DNA of 39,010 nt from Kiritimatiellia bacterium (GTDB taxonomy: Bacteria > Verrucomicrobiota > Kiritimatiellia > UBA8416 > JADHWI01): the NCBI GenBank assembly GCA_016783565.1, contig JADHWI010000002.1, positions 1 through 39,010 on the forward strand, written 5' to 3'. Both the position numbers and the translations under genes were made by a program. Shown piece after piece: positions 9,667 through 18,405 of this stretch. Under the pieces are notes generated by a model. The model did no database searches. It saw only the letters and a list, made by a program, of their open reading frames with translations, and was not told where the DNA came from. Each line of letters opens with the position of its first letter. Within the stretch, counting starts at the first letter, position 1.

Positions 9667-11100
9667 GTGGCCATGCAAGACCAGAAAACTGACGAGACTT
9701 CTCGCTACACACAGACTTTGCTGATCGGACTAGGCACAGGGGGGGCAGCTCTTTTGCCGTATCTGGTTGCAAATCCGGAGTTCAAACTTGTCGGCGTTTG
9801 CGATTCCAGCGCAGAAGCCATCGGTGCGCCCATGGCCCGGATGTCAGGCATCCCGTTTTTCGACGATCCAGTTGAAGCCATCGAACAGCTCAAACCTCAA
9901 CTCGTCGTCGACGCCACAGGTGATCCCTCGCTACCCACCACCCTGCATCGCGTGCGTCCTGCCGGTACGTCGCTCGTCACGGCAGACGCCTCACGCCTGC
10001 TTTGGGAACTTCTTGCCGCCATGGAAGGACGACGACGCAGCGACTTGCGATACGATCGCCTCCTTAATGATCTGAACAGCGGCATTGTTGTCGTTCAGAA
10101 CGGAACAATCCGCTATACCAATCCGGCCTTTCTGCTGATCGCCAATACCACCTCTGAGGAAACTCTGGGACGAGCCTATACCGACTTTGTCGCCCCGGAA
10201 CTGCGCGAACGCAGCGAGACGTATCTCAGCCGCGAACTCTCCGGAGAAGATGCTGTCGGGGAGTACGACACGCAGATCCTGACGCCTGACGGTCACCTTC
10301 GTGAAGTGCATGTGCGCATGCGTGTAAGCGACTGGAATGGCCGCCCTGCTGTTCTAATGATCCTCAGCGATGTCACCAAACTCAAGGAGCTGGAACGTGA
10401 GCGAGAGCGGTTCTTCCGCTTCATGGTACATGAACTGCGTGCGCCCCTGAGCCCCCTGGTTACCGCCCTACCTTTGCTCAGAAGGCAGGAAATCGTAGAA
10501 CAACCCGAGAAGTTCCAATCCATCCTGGCCATGATGGAGCGCTCTGTGGATCGGCTCACCTCATTCATTGATGACTTTCTGGATCTCTCCAAGCTCGACA
10601 AGCAAGCCCTGAAGATGCGAAGAGAGCCGGTCAACCTAAAGACCATTCTGAATGAGGTAGCCGAAAATCAGCGCATACTTGCCGAAGACAAGGGATTGAG
10701 TTTCCATGTCGAGGAATGGCCGGACTTCGAAATCTACGGAGATCCCACCGTTATTCGCACGCTATGCCAGAACCTGATGAACAATGCGATCAAGTATACT
10801 GAAAAGGGCGGGGTCACGGTTCGCGTCAAACCGGAACGGGACACCTTTTCACTGGAAGTAGAGGATACAGGCAGCGGTCTTACCGAAGAGGAACAGGCTG
10901 GTCTGTTTCAAGAATACGGTAGAATTCAACGAACAAAAGGTGTCAAAGGAACCGGACTGGGACTTGCACTGGTAAAGAAATTAGTTACAGCATGCAACGG
11001 AGACGTCACCGTTCAAAGCTCGGGAAAAGGGCAAGGAAGCACATTCGCCTTCTCACTCCCTCGCGTATTCGGCAACGAAGCAAACGCTCCTAACGGCTAA
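9667..11100 (+). CDS. Soluble histidine kinase: Rossmann-like domain, PAS, HisKA, HATPase
   Basis: This 477-residue kinase has no membrane segment, so it senses in the cytoplasm. Residues 15-110 look like a dinucleotide-binding Rossmann fold: LLIGLGTGGAALL with G21xG23xxG26, strand LVGVCD, and LVVDATGDP at 79-87. Residues 125-240 form a PAS domain. HisKA has FMVHELRAP with phospho-acceptor His255. The ATPase has the N box QNLMNNAIKY, VEDTGSGL (398-405) and GTGLGLALVKKL (428-439). It closes the hydrogenase operon after a receiver protein. The obvious model is a kinase that reads NAD(P)(H) or a similar ligand and reports to the hydrogenase system. The fold call rests on the glycine motif and strand pattern only. 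ATG 9673 is an alternative start. Confidence 0.9.
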   Translation: MAMQDQKTDETSRYTQTLLIGLGTGGAALLPYLVANPEFKLVGVCDSSAEAIGAPMARMSGIPFFDDPVEAIEQLKPQLVVDATGDPSLPTTLHRVRPAGTSLVTADASRLLWELLAAMEGRRRSDLRYDRLLNDLNSGIVVVQNGTIRYTNPAFLLIANTTSEETLGRAYTDFVAPELRERSETYLSRELSGEDAVGEYDTQILTPDGHLREVHVRMRVSDWNGRPAVLMILSDVTKLKELERERERFFRFMVHELRAPLSPLVTALPLLRRQEIVEQPEKFQSILAMMERSVDRLTSFIDDFLDLSKLDKQALKMRREPVNLKTILNEVAENQRILAEDKGLSFHVEEWPDFEIYGDPTVIRTLCQNLMNNAIKYTEKGGVTVRVKPERDTFSLEVEDTGSGLTEEEQAGLFQEYGRIQRTKGVKGTGLGLALVKKLVTACNGDVTVQSSGKGQGSTFAFSLPRVFGNEANAPNG

Positions 11101-11124
11101 CCGCACCATCCGAAACACAACAGA

Positions 11125-11308
11125 CTAGCGCGCATTATTTATGAAGAATCGTCGTGAAAACGCAAAGCGTGCCGTCAGTGTGGGTCGAAACGGTGAAACG
11201 CCGGTGAAGCTGTATCGACATACCGCAATCTGGCGTTTCTGAGTTTCGGACCAGAATGGCGATGCGATTCGCGTTTGCAACAGGTTGTTCATGAATAATG
11301 CGCGCTAG
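11125..11308. repeat. 184-bp palindromic element with 21-bp inverted ends
   Basis: The left end (11125-11145, starting CTAGCGCGCATTATT) and right end (11288-11308) are reverse complements at 20 of 21 positions. Pairing continues weakly inwards (AAACGC near both ends). The element lies between convergent genes, and its right end contains the stop codon of the lipoprotein gene (11305-11307). It could be a MITE-like miniature element that landed at the gene end or a long bidirectional terminator. No transposase is inside and no clear target-site duplication is visible. Confidence 0.6.
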
Positions 11309-12267
11309 CGTCGTATCGGTTTTTCAGCGCGATAAAGCTCGAGACGACGTTCCATAACGTGACGCTGACTTTCCGAACCGTCGCCCAGCAATGCCAATGC
11401 TTTGCCCTGTGCCTCGGCGGCTTCCTTGAACGCACCCGTTGCGGCAAGAGCGGCAGCCAACGTATCCGTCAACTCGGATGCCGACCCCACACCTGAGGCC
11501 AACGCCTCTTTCGATAGCATGACCGCACGTGCTCCATCACGCACATCGTTATCTGCTGACGTCGCCAGGACCCACGCCAGAAGATTCAGCACGTGGCCGT
11601 TGCCTTCCTCTTCAACTAACAGGTCAGTCAGAATCTCAACTGCATCGGCATCTTCCTTCGCCCGGATGGAACGCAATGCGTCCTGCAACTCAGGCATCAA
11701 TTCCGGATCGGCCAGGCTATCAGCGAGGGGACCAAATCGAGCATCTACGGGCTGGCCATCTTCAAACGCAATCCAATAAGGCAGCAGTGCCTGCATCACG
11801 AAAGCCGCTTGCCCACGCATATCTTTGACGGCATAAGACCCCACATTGAAATTACGATAGGCCAGAACCTTTCCTGTCTCAACGCTGACCGCTTCCAGAC
11901 GAACCTGCGGATAATCATAGTTCCCGAAAATCACAACCTGAACCCCGGCCAGGCGACCAATCTGCACAGCAGACTCTTTGTCAAACAGGGGAAGCTGCTG
12001 CAAATCCTGTTCCTGCATCACTTTGCTGAGATCCCGTCGATTATAGATATCCCACTTTGACGCATTGACAAGAGCCCCAATCACCAGGTCCGTAAAGTCG
12101 CGATCTGCGAACGGCAGAACCGCCACTCGCTGGATGGTATCCAGCGTATAGATATCAGGTCGACCCTGCTGGTAACTCATATCTCCCATCATCATACAAC
12201 CGGAGAAAAGCACACCGACCATAATGGTACAAAACAGAACCAGCAACACACGCATACATGCTCTCAT
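11305..12267 (-). CDS. CsgG-like lipoprotein with C-terminal helical repeats
   Basis: This 320-residue lipoprotein has its start at 12267 set by GGAGG five bases upstream; a TTG 12 bases earlier is less likely. The signal peptide ends in the lipobox FSGC with Cys24. Residues 45-150 resemble the CsgG/curli-assembly-like fold: VAVLPFADRDF, then a helix and VQVVIFGNYDYPQV, with a conserved-looking ETGKVLAYRNF. The remainder (about 165-315) is alpha-helical with TPR-like spacing (LNLLAWVLA, LTDTLAAALAATGAFKEAAEA). Such proteins usually sit in the periplasm or outer membrane and support secretion or envelope assembly. The function here is unknown. The gene is monocistronic, and its stop lies inside a palindromic element. 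Confidence 0.7.
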   Translation of the reverse strand: MRACMRVLLVLFCTIMVGVLFSGCMMMGDMSYQQGRPDIYTLDTIQRVAVLPFADRDFTDLVIGALVNASKWDIYNRRDLSKVMQEQDLQQLPLFDKESAVQIGRLAGVQVVIFGNYDYPQVRLEAVSVETGKVLAYRNFNVGSYAVKDMRGQAAFVMQALLPYWIAFEDGQPVDARFGPLADSLADPELMPELQDALRSIRAKEDADAVEILTDLLVEEEGNGHVLNLLAWVLATSADNDVRDGARAVMLSKEALASGVGSASELTDTLAAALAATGAFKEAAEAQGKALALLGDGSESQRHVMERRLELYRAEKPIRR

Positions 12268-12368
12268 ATGGGCCTCCAATATTATCAGAATTGAACGGTA
12301 GTCATCATACCGCCTGCACCACGCAAAGCAACGACAAACAGGGCAGCCACAAGGACAAGCATCGCAAA

Positions 12369-12602
12369 TCAGCGATAGTTAAACAGGTCACCCGGGGTGT
12401 AGGTCCGACCCGTCGCCGCATTCAAGGCATGCAAAACGCGCAGTTGTGTATTGCGAGTCAACCGTCGCCCTTTACAGGCGCGTGCAACCATCTTATGGGT
12501 CATCGGTTCCGCAGACGCCTGCACCAGATCATGCGCCTTGACCCCGAGTTCCTCCATGATGGCCGCAATCGGCTGTTCTCCAAGGTTTCGTTCAATAGTC
12601 AT
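12369..12602 (-). CDS. Small basic protein, conserved hypothetical (77 aa)
   Basis: The ATG at 12602 gives a 77-residue product; an upstream TTG extension has no supporting signal. The sequence is helical and basic, with IAAIMEELGVKAHDLV followed by a segment rich in Lys and Arg (MVARACKGRRLTRNTQ) and ending GRTYTPGDLFNYR. Alternating helices and a basic patch suggest a small DNA- or RNA-binding, HTH-like protein. It has the even composition of a real gene rather than a shadow frame. I have the impression of homologues in related bacteria but cannot confirm this. TTGACT, a possible -35, lies upstream on the same strand. It is divergent from malic enzyme. Confidence 0.6.
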   Translation of the reverse strand: MTIERNLGEQPIAAIMEELGVKAHDLVQASAEPMTHKMVARACKGRRLTRNTQLRVLHALNAATGRTYTPGDLFNYR

Positions 12603-12738
12603 TTGATCTGACACTAGCGCCTGGATTAAAAAAGTCAATTTTACATCGTTTCCATGCCGCTTTTGCTGGACATGCGTGGTCAATCATGTTCAATACGCCT
12701 TTTGACTAACAAGATTTTTATTCTGGAGACAAGACAAG

Positions 12739-14037
12739 ATGGCAATATCAATCGACGACATTCTTGAATACCACATTGACGGCAAGGTCGGCATGCGCTG
12801 TACCAAAAGCCTCACCAGCGTTCGCGATCTTTGCCTTGCATATACTCCAGGCGTTGCGGAACCTGTAAAAGAAATCCATAAAAATCCTGAAAAGCTATAC
12901 CGCTACACAGCCAAAAACAACCTTGTTGCCGTGGTCAGCGATGGCACAGCTATCCTGGGTCTGGGTGATCTGGGTGCCGAAGCCAGCATCCCGGTCATGG
13001 AAGGCAAAGGCGTTCTCTTCAAGGCATTCGGCGATGTCGACGGATGGCCCGTTCCGGTGAACCACTGCCGCATGGATGGTGAGAATGCCGGCAAAACAGA
13101 TCCACAGCGCGTGATCGACGTAGTGTGCGCCATTGCCCCCATGTATGGCGGCATCAATCTTGAAGATATCGCTGCGCCCGCCTGCTTCGAAATCGAAGAT
13201 CGACTGGATGAGATGCTGGACATCCCCGTGTTCCATGATGACCAATGGGGTACCGCCGTCATCACGCTTGCCGGCGTCATGAACTACTGCCGCTTGTGCG
13301 AACGAGACATGTCCGAACTACGCATCGTCGTCAACGGAGCTGGAGCCGCCGGCATCCGAATCACAGAAATGCTCAAAGCCGCTGGCGCCACGCAGGTCAT
13401 CCTGTGCGATTCACGGGGCGTTATCAAATCCAGCCGAACAGATCTGAACGACAAGAAACGGGAACATGCCGTCGATTGCACTGCGGATACGGTGGGTGAA
13501 GCCATGAAAGACAGTCACGTTTTTGTGGGGGTCTCGGTTGCCGACTGCATCACACCGGATGAGATTGCAAGCATGACCACCTATCCCGGCATCTTCGCCA
13601 TGTCGAATCCAATTCCGGAAATACGCCCCGAAAACGTTGCAACCGTTATGGGTGACCGTCCTTACGTTATGGCCACCGGGCGATCCGACTATCCGAACCA
13701 GGTCAACAATGTGCTGGGCTTCCCGTTCTTATTCCGCGGAGCATTAGACGCCAGAGCAACCGCAATCAACACCCCCATGAAAGTGGCCGCTTCAGAGGCG
13801 CTGGCTGCTGCCGCTCGTGCACCTGTGGACCAACAGGTTGCCGATTTGTATTCAGAAGAGGAGCTCGAATTCGGGCCCGCCTACATTATTCCAAAACCAT
13901 TTGATCGGCGGTTGTTTGTGGATGTATCCTTTGCCGTGGCAAAGGCCGCTGTGGACTCCGGCATTGCCGGCACGATCGACCTGGACCTGTATCGATCCGA
14001 ATTGTTGCAGCGCAATGACAATCGCACCGGCATCTGA
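12739..14037 (+). CDS. NAD(P)-dependent malic enzyme (oxaloacetate-decarboxylating)
   Basis: The enzyme converts malate to pyruvate and CO2 with reduction of NAD(P), in the cytoplasm. Its 432 residues match the short bacterial form without a phosphotransacetylase domain. The N-terminal part has [11 protein letters not shown] (33-43), [14 protein letters not shown] (66-79) and the Lys of [13 protein letters not shown]. The metal-binding acidic segment is [11 protein letters not shown], and the nucleotide fold has [16 protein letters not shown]. The highly conserved HDDQHGTA motif reads HDDQWGTA here, a His-to-Trp change next to the active site. A GGAGAC ribosome-binding site precedes the ATG. 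It lies 23 bases before folE and may be cotranscribed with it. In a fermenter it would link C4 acids to pyruvate and supply NAD(P)H. Confidence 0.94.
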   Translation: MAISIDDILEYHIDGKVGMRCTKSLTSVRDLCLAYTPGVAEPVKEIHKNPEKLYRYTAKNNLVAVVSDGTAILGLGDLGAEASIPVMEGKGVLFKAFGDVDGWPVPVNHCRMDGENAGKTDPQRVIDVVCAIAPMYGGINLEDIAAPACFEIEDRLDEMLDIPVFHDDQWGTAVITLAGVMNYCRLCERDMSELRIVVNGAGAAGIRITEMLKAAGATQVILCDSRGVIKSSRTDLNDKKREHAVDCTADTVGEAMKDSHVFVGVSVADCITPDEIASMTTYPGIFAMSNPIPEIRPENVATVMGDRPYVMATGRSDYPNQVNNVLGFPFLFRGALDARATAINTPMKVAASEALAAAARAPVDQQVADLYSEEELEFGPAYIIPKPFDRRLFVDVSFAVAKAAVDSGIAGTIDLDLYRSELLQRNDNRTGI

Positions 14038-14060
14038 GTCCGACGCAAGGAGATGATCAC

Positions 14061-14630
14061 ATGAATAAAGCACGCGTTGCTAAATTGATTAAGGAATTAC
14101 TCTCCGAGCTCGGAGAGGACCCTGAACGTGAGGGTTTGCTGAAAACACCTGAACGTGTTGCCAAGTCGCTTGAATTCCTCACCAGTGGATATCGCGCCGA
14201 CGTCCAAAGCATCATTAATGATGCCGTTTTCGAATCGCACGCCAACAACATGATCATCGTGCGCGATATTGAAATCTATAGCATGTGCGAACACCACATG
14301 CTCCCGTTTTTCGGGAAATGTCACATCGGCTATATTGCAACCGGAAAAGTGCTGGGCGTCAGCAAACTGGCACGCATCATCGACTGCTTTGCACGTCGGC
14401 TGCAAATCCAGGAGCGCCTGACCGCCCAGGTGGCCCGGGAAATCCGGGATGCCGTTGCGGCCGAGGGTGTGGGCGTGGTCATTGAAGCCAAGCACTTGTG
14501 CATGATGATGCGCGGTGTAGAGAAACAAAACTCAGTAATGACCACATCATCGGTGTTGGGAAGTTTCCATAGCGACGACGCCACGCGGTTGGAATTTTTG
14601 AATCTGATTGGTCGAGACGTAAACGTCTAG
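14061..14630 (+). CDS. folE: GTP cyclohydrolase I
   Basis: FolE converts GTP to dihydroneopterin triphosphate, the first step of folate and pterin synthesis (also queuosine in some bacteria). The 189-residue length is typical. Zinc ligands are Cys76 and His79 ([10 protein letters not shown]) and Cys147 (KHLCMMMRG). The substrate-binding [12 protein letters not shown] and the C-terminal TTSSVLGSF are present. AAGGAGATGATCAC precedes the ATG at 14061. The gene follows malic enzyme closely and is followed by a hairpin cluster that probably ends the transcript. Other folate genes are not nearby. Confidence 0.97.
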   Translation: MNKARVAKLIKELLSELGEDPEREGLLKTPERVAKSLEFLTSGYRADVQSIINDAVFESHANNMIIVRDIEIYSMCEHHMLPFFGKCHIGYIATGKVLGVSKLARIIDCFARRLQIQERLTAQVAREIRDAVAAEGVGVVIEAKHLCMMMRGVEKQNSVMTTSSVLGSFHSDDATRLEFLNLIGRDVNV

Positions 14631-14663
14631 ATGCATATACACTCCGGGTTTCAGACGGTCCTC

Positions 14664-14740
14664 AGGTCCATAGGACCTTTACGGGTCCAAAAACAAGAGG
14701 CTGTCGGCTCTACCTGTCGGACGGCAAGAGACTGCCGTCC
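14664..14740. terminator. Hairpin and repeat cluster between folE and the topoisomerase VI genes
   Basis: Two hairpins lie between convergent genes: AGGTCC-ATA-GGACCT (14664-14678) and GGACGGCA-AGAGAC-TGCCGTCC (14719-14740). Between them, GGCTGTCGGCTCTACCTGTC partly echoes the second hairpin, giving a repetitive, REP-like look. The cluster could end transcription from both sides. Similar palindromes could be dispersed in the genome, which cannot be judged from one window. Confidence 0.5.
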
Positions 14741-14785
14741 CTACCTCTACGCTTTCAGCTCTTACCGGCCCCAAAAAAAGTATCC

Positions 14786-15961
14786 TCACGGCAGGAACTG
14801 CGCCTTTTTCAACTTCTCCGGCAGGTAGTTTTCCAACACGAAGTTGAGACCGTGTTTAGCAAAAGCCTGCTGCTCAATACGAACACCCATCTTGAGCATC
14901 TGGTTCAATGCGTTCTGCCACTCCTTGTGATGCCGGATAAAAGGGTCGTTCTTAAGTGCGTCTTTCGCACGCTTGATGTCAACCGGTTCGAGAGGATGCG
15001 TAGCATCTTCCAAATTGTAATCAATAATATCCTGCGGCGTAACACCTAGATAATGTACCTGCGGAACGCAGAAATAGCGGTTGATATGTGCAGCCTGACC
15101 GGACCCTACCTTGAGCGTACGGTAAATATTGCAATACCCGTATGGGTCCCCGTCCGTAAACGCCAACACGGGAAGCTTCTTGTCATCCGCCAACCGACGA
15201 ATAAAGCGACGACATGCACGCGTCGGCACCCCGCTCATAGAGATCAAGATACAATCGGCTTTCTCGTAAAACTGATGATGCACAAGACGTTGGAAGAGCG
15301 AGGCGGTTTCGATAACCAGAATCTGCCTGGCCTTCGGACACTCAAATTCCAGATGTTCCACGCGTGACGGAACACTCCAGGCACCTGTTCCCAAACGGTC
15401 GCACTGGATCTTAACGCGCTCCCCCGTCACAGGGTTGCGATCAATAACCGTGAGCGGTCCCGCTACGTCGCCACCGCGTTCTTCCGGAATGTAACCCAAT
15501 TGTTCGCGATTGACCCCCAGCATCGCCTCCATATCATCCAGAAGACTGTCGCTTTCGGGTTGCGCTTCAAACCGGCACTCTCCCCAACTCTTGCTGTTGT
15601 AATAAATCTCACGCTTTCCTGCGATGTCGTCCTTATCCAGAAGATCCGTCTTTGTTGTCGCCATCAGCCGCATGGACTGAGCAAACGTCTTAACCGTATT
15701 ATACTTCAGCGCACGCGTGGACGTTTTGCCCAGAATCTCGAAATGGCCGCGTTTGACATCATACTTTACGTTGGAAAGCGAGCGCACAGGAAAGCTCATG
15801 CTGGGCTTTTTGCGCTTGAGAATATCGTTATAAATCTGCTTCCCAACCTCCACAATGCGGCGGGCCGCCGCCTCGCGGGTCACCACGAGTGGCGCATCTT
15901 TCACAGAACGTTTCGATGCGCGCTTCTTCGCAGGTGCCTTTTTTCCGGGTGCTGGACTCAT
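14786..15961 (-). CDS. top6A: DNA topoisomerase VI subunit A
   Basis: Subunit A is the Spo11-type DNA-cleaving subunit of the A2B2 type IIB topoisomerase, which relaxes and decatenates DNA with ATP. Numbered from a longer frame that starts 12 codons upstream, the winged-helix part carries the catalytic tyrosine in REIYYNSKSWG (Tyr132/133). The Toprim part has the Glu of LVIETASLFQRL and the DxD of FTDGDPYGY. The start at 15961 is chosen because GAGGA, overlapping the stop codon of subunit B, lies 8 bases upstream; it gives 391 residues, a usual length. A basic tail (KKAPAKKRASKRS) opens the protein. The gene follows subunit B with a 10-base gap, so both are made together. Topoisomerase VI is universal in most archaea and patchy in bacteria, so lateral acquisition by the lineage is likely. 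Confidence 0.93.
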   Translation of the reverse strand: MSPAPGKKAPAKKRASKRSVKDAPLVVTREAAARRIVEVGKQIYNDILKRKKPSMSFPVRSLSNVKYDVKRGHFEILGKTSTRALKYNTVKTFAQSMRLMATTKTDLLDKDDIAGKREIYYNSKSWGECRFEAQPESDSLLDDMEAMLGVNREQLGYIPEERGGDVAGPLTVIDRNPVTGERVKIQCDRLGTGAWSVPSRVEHLEFECPKARQILVIETASLFQRLVHHQFYEKADCILISMSGVPTRACRRFIRRLADDKKLPVLAFTDGDPYGYCNIYRTLKVGSGQAAHINRYFCVPQVHYLGVTPQDIIDYNLEDATHPLEPVDIKRAKDALKNDPFIRHHKEWQNALNQMLKMGVRIEQQAFAKHGLNFVLENYLPEKLKKAQFLP

Positions 15962-15971
15962 CAGTTCTTCC

Positions 15972-17669
15972 TCACGTTTCCAAATGCGTTCGCTCAAGCA
16001 TGTTTTCCAGCCGGCTCACGATATCCTTCTCCTTGCGGTCGCTGAGCTCAAGAACCTCCTTGAGTCCCAGCGCAAGGTGCGGCAGATATAGTGTCATGTA
16101 ATTTTTCTTTCTCTCGGCCTCCACCTGCCGACGATGTCGGCTCAGGTAGACCGAAAGACGCCGCCCGCATTCCTGCAAGGCAAAGGTTACTTCCTTTACA
16201 ATCTCGGGATAATGCGCGACGGCTTCCTTGCTCTCACTGGTAAAGGGCACCCATACACTTGCCATATGCACCAGCACCACCATAGGTCCAATCGGCAAAG
16301 CACCACGGGGCTGCGACAGTCCGTAGTTCTTCCATTTCACGCCAGATACGGCTTTCGTAATCGCACAAGCCCCGCCCATGTAGAGTAATGGTACCCGGTT
16401 GGCAAATCGCATCAACCGAACCGTATCATCCGCGTTAAGTTCTTTGTTTACGCCAGGACGTGCATAGGCCACACCTACTTCGATCTGAAAAGGGTTGCCA
16501 CGATAGACTGCAGGCGCCCGAGTCACAGCCGTATAGAAGTCAGCATCGATCTCCTTACGCAACCCGGCCAGAATCTGCTCCTCACCGATAGGCGACAGAC
16601 AATCCGTGGGAGGACGCATCAACTTCGTCTCGTTAATGGCTTTGAACAACGCCTCACTTTCCTGGTGAGCTATTCGAGTGGGACGCGCCTTGGGATTGAG
16701 TCCTGCCCGCTCACAGATCTGAAGGGCCATGTTACTGCTCACTCGCGAGAAATCATGCTGCAACGCAGACCGCAATGTGCGATTGCCGGTATCTTTCAAC
16801 ATCTGCATAAGCAACCCCAGCTCCACTCCGTGGGGATGCGGCTGGATTTCACGAGGCGGTTCGGGAAGATGTTTGTTGACGCGCACAAACGTGATCCACG
16901 GCGCATCTTCAGCCTCCGGAACCCCATCCGCACCCGCACCATTCTCCTTTACTTTGAGACATGAGCACACACGATAATGCAACGTCAGATGCGGGTTAAC
17001 CACAGCGGTCTGGCGTAGATACTCATCTACAGACAACTTTCCGCGCACATAGGCCGCTTCCATCTCAATCGACACACAGGTGCCGTGACGGGATACATGA
17101 CTCTCAACCTGTTCCCCATTGTCGTCTGATGTAAAAAACTCAGGCCGCCAGTCAACCTGATCATCCTTCAGAATGGCCGGTGTATTCTTGCGCGTATCAA
17201 TTTGAACCCGAATATTGTGCGCCGCCTTAGCGCTCCGCGTACGAGACAATATCTCCGTAGCACTACCTGTCGTCAACTGCCCATACATACCAGAAGCACT
17301 GATCCCTATACCCTGTTGGCCACGCGACATCCGAAGGCGATGAAATTTGGAGCCATAAAGCAATTTGGCAAAGATACGCGGAATTTGCTTACGCACTATC
17401 CCAGGGCCATTATCCGTCACAGAAATCCGAAACCGCGCGTCTCCTGTCTTCCGAATCTCAACGCTGATCTCGGGAACGATATGCGCTTCTTCGCACGCAT
17501 CAAGCGCATTGTCTACAGCTTCCTTCACCGTTGTCATCAGCGCTTTACGCGGACTGTCGAACCCCAGGAGATGTCGATTCTTGAGAAAAAATTCAGACAC
17601 CGAAATTTCGCGCTGACGTCGCGCCATACTCTCGGCTGTCTCCGCCTTGGATTTTTGTTTGGGAGGCAT
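15972..17669 (-). CDS. top6B: DNA topoisomerase VI subunit B (ATPase)
   Basis: Subunit B is the GHKL ATPase that clamps DNA and drives strand passage by subunit A. The ATP site has EAVDNALDAC (50-59, with the catalytic Glu and Asn), VTDNGPGI (84-91) and SRGQQGIGISA (115-125), followed by a transducer domain. Its 565 residues are close to archaeal subunit B length without long inserts. The start ATG at 17669 gives an N-terminus MPPKQKSKAE with only a weak ribosome-binding site. It is the first gene of the top6BA pair and is transcribed divergently from lexA across about 120 bases. This placement suggests a shared control region and a possible link to the DNA-damage response, which remains inference. 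Confidence 0.94.
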   Translation of the reverse strand: MPPKQKSKAETAESMARRQREISVSEFFLKNRHLLGFDSPRKALMTTVKEAVDNALDACEEAHIVPEISVEIRKTGDARFRISVTDNGPGIVRKQIPRIFAKLLYGSKFHRLRMSRGQQGIGISASGMYGQLTTGSATEILSRTRSAKAAHNIRVQIDTRKNTPAILKDDQVDWRPEFFTSDDNGEQVESHVSRHGTCVSIEMEAAYVRGKLSVDEYLRQTAVVNPHLTLHYRVCSCLKVKENGAGADGVPEAEDAPWITFVRVNKHLPEPPREIQPHPHGVELGLLMQMLKDTGNRTLRSALQHDFSRVSSNMALQICERAGLNPKARPTRIAHQESEALFKAINETKLMRPPTDCLSPIGEEQILAGLRKEIDADFYTAVTRAPAVYRGNPFQIEVGVAYARPGVNKELNADDTVRLMRFANRVPLLYMGGACAITKAVSGVKWKNYGLSQPRGALPIGPMVVLVHMASVWVPFTSESKEAVAHYPEIVKEVTFALQECGRRLSVYLSRHRRQVEAERKKNYMTLYLPHLALGLKEVLELSDRKEKDIVSRLENMLERTHLET

Positions 17670-17737
17670 GCTGAATCATGCCTGAGCACTTCGCATAATT
17701 CAAGCTCTGACCGCTCATTTGCGATTGATAATAAACC

Positions 17738-17750
17738 ATAGTTCCACTAT
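17738..17750. promoter_or_regulatory. Small inverted repeat in the lexA/top6B divergent region
   Basis: ATAGT-TCC-ACTAT is a perfect 5+3+5 inverted repeat 39 bases before the lexA start. LexA commonly represses its own gene, so this is the best visible operator candidate. It does not match the E. coli CTGT-N8-ACAG or the Gram-positive CGAACRNRYGTTYG boxes. AGAAAGGAACATAAGC supplies the lexA ribosome-binding site. Confidence 0.25.
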
Positions 17751-17788
17751 TTTATTAACGTCACAATACCTCAGAAAGGAACATAAGC

Positions 17789-18373
17789 ATGCCACGCAAA
17801 GTTGATATACCCGAGAAGGTTGCCAAGCTGCGCGACTTCTACACCAAACAGAAACGCGCACCCGGCTATAACGAAATGCTGGAACTGTTTGGTTACCGAT
17901 CCAAGAATGCAGTTTTTCAACTACTGCGTAAGTTGGAGCACCTCCAATACGTCACCATTCAGCATGGAAAACTTGCTCTAACAGGAAAGCTCACAGGGAC
18001 CATCCGATTGCTTGGAGAAATTCAAGCCGGATTCCCCTCCCCTGCCGAAGAAGAATTGATTGATACGCTCAGCCTGGATGACTTCCTGGTGGAACGGCCT
18101 GAAGCCACATTCATGCTGAAAGTCACAGGCGATTCTATGATCGACGCCGGCATCCAACCCGGCGATATGGTCCTGGTTGAAAAGGGACAAGCCCCAAAGA
18201 ATAACGATATTGTCATCGCAGAAGTCGACGGCGAATGGACCATGAAGTACTTCATGCGAGATCGTTCAGGCGCGCGTCTTGAACCCGCCAACAAGCGCTA
18301 CAAGACCATACACCCCACAAGCTCATTAAACATCGCAGGGGTTGTACGCACAGTCATTCGCAAATACGGATGA
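17789..18373 (+). CDS. lexA: LexA repressor (SOS regulator)
   Basis: LexA represses DNA-repair genes and self-cleaves when RecA filaments form. The 194-residue protein has an N-terminal winged helix (residues 1-66; RAPGYNEMLELFGYRSKNAVFQ aligns with the LexA recognition region). The cleavage site is Ala80-Gly81 (EIQAGFP). The Ser116/Lys153 dyad lies in VTGDSMIDAG and EWTMKYF. All features needed for autocleavage are present. The recognition helix differs from the E. coli form, so the operator is probably different too. AGAAAGGAAC precedes the ATG. It is divergent from the topoisomerase VI pair. A UmuD-like protease is excluded by the DNA-binding domain. Confidence 0.94.
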   Translation: MPRKVDIPEKVAKLRDFYTKQKRAPGYNEMLELFGYRSKNAVFQLLRKLEHLQYVTIQHGKLALTGKLTGTIRLLGEIQAGFPSPAEEELIDTLSLDDFLVERPEATFMLKVTGDSMIDAGIQPGDMVLVEKGQAPKNNDIVIAEVDGEWTMKYFMRDRSGARLEPANKRYKTIHPTSSLNIAGVVRTVIRKYG

Positions 18374-18405
18374 ATCCTTCGACACACTTCAAGCAAAAAC
18401 AGAAA

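Noticed and set aside
17670-17788. Search for a classical LexA box between top6B and lexA
   Set aside because: No match to the E. coli, Gram-positive or alphaproteobacterial consensus; only a short inverted repeat was kept as a weak candidate.
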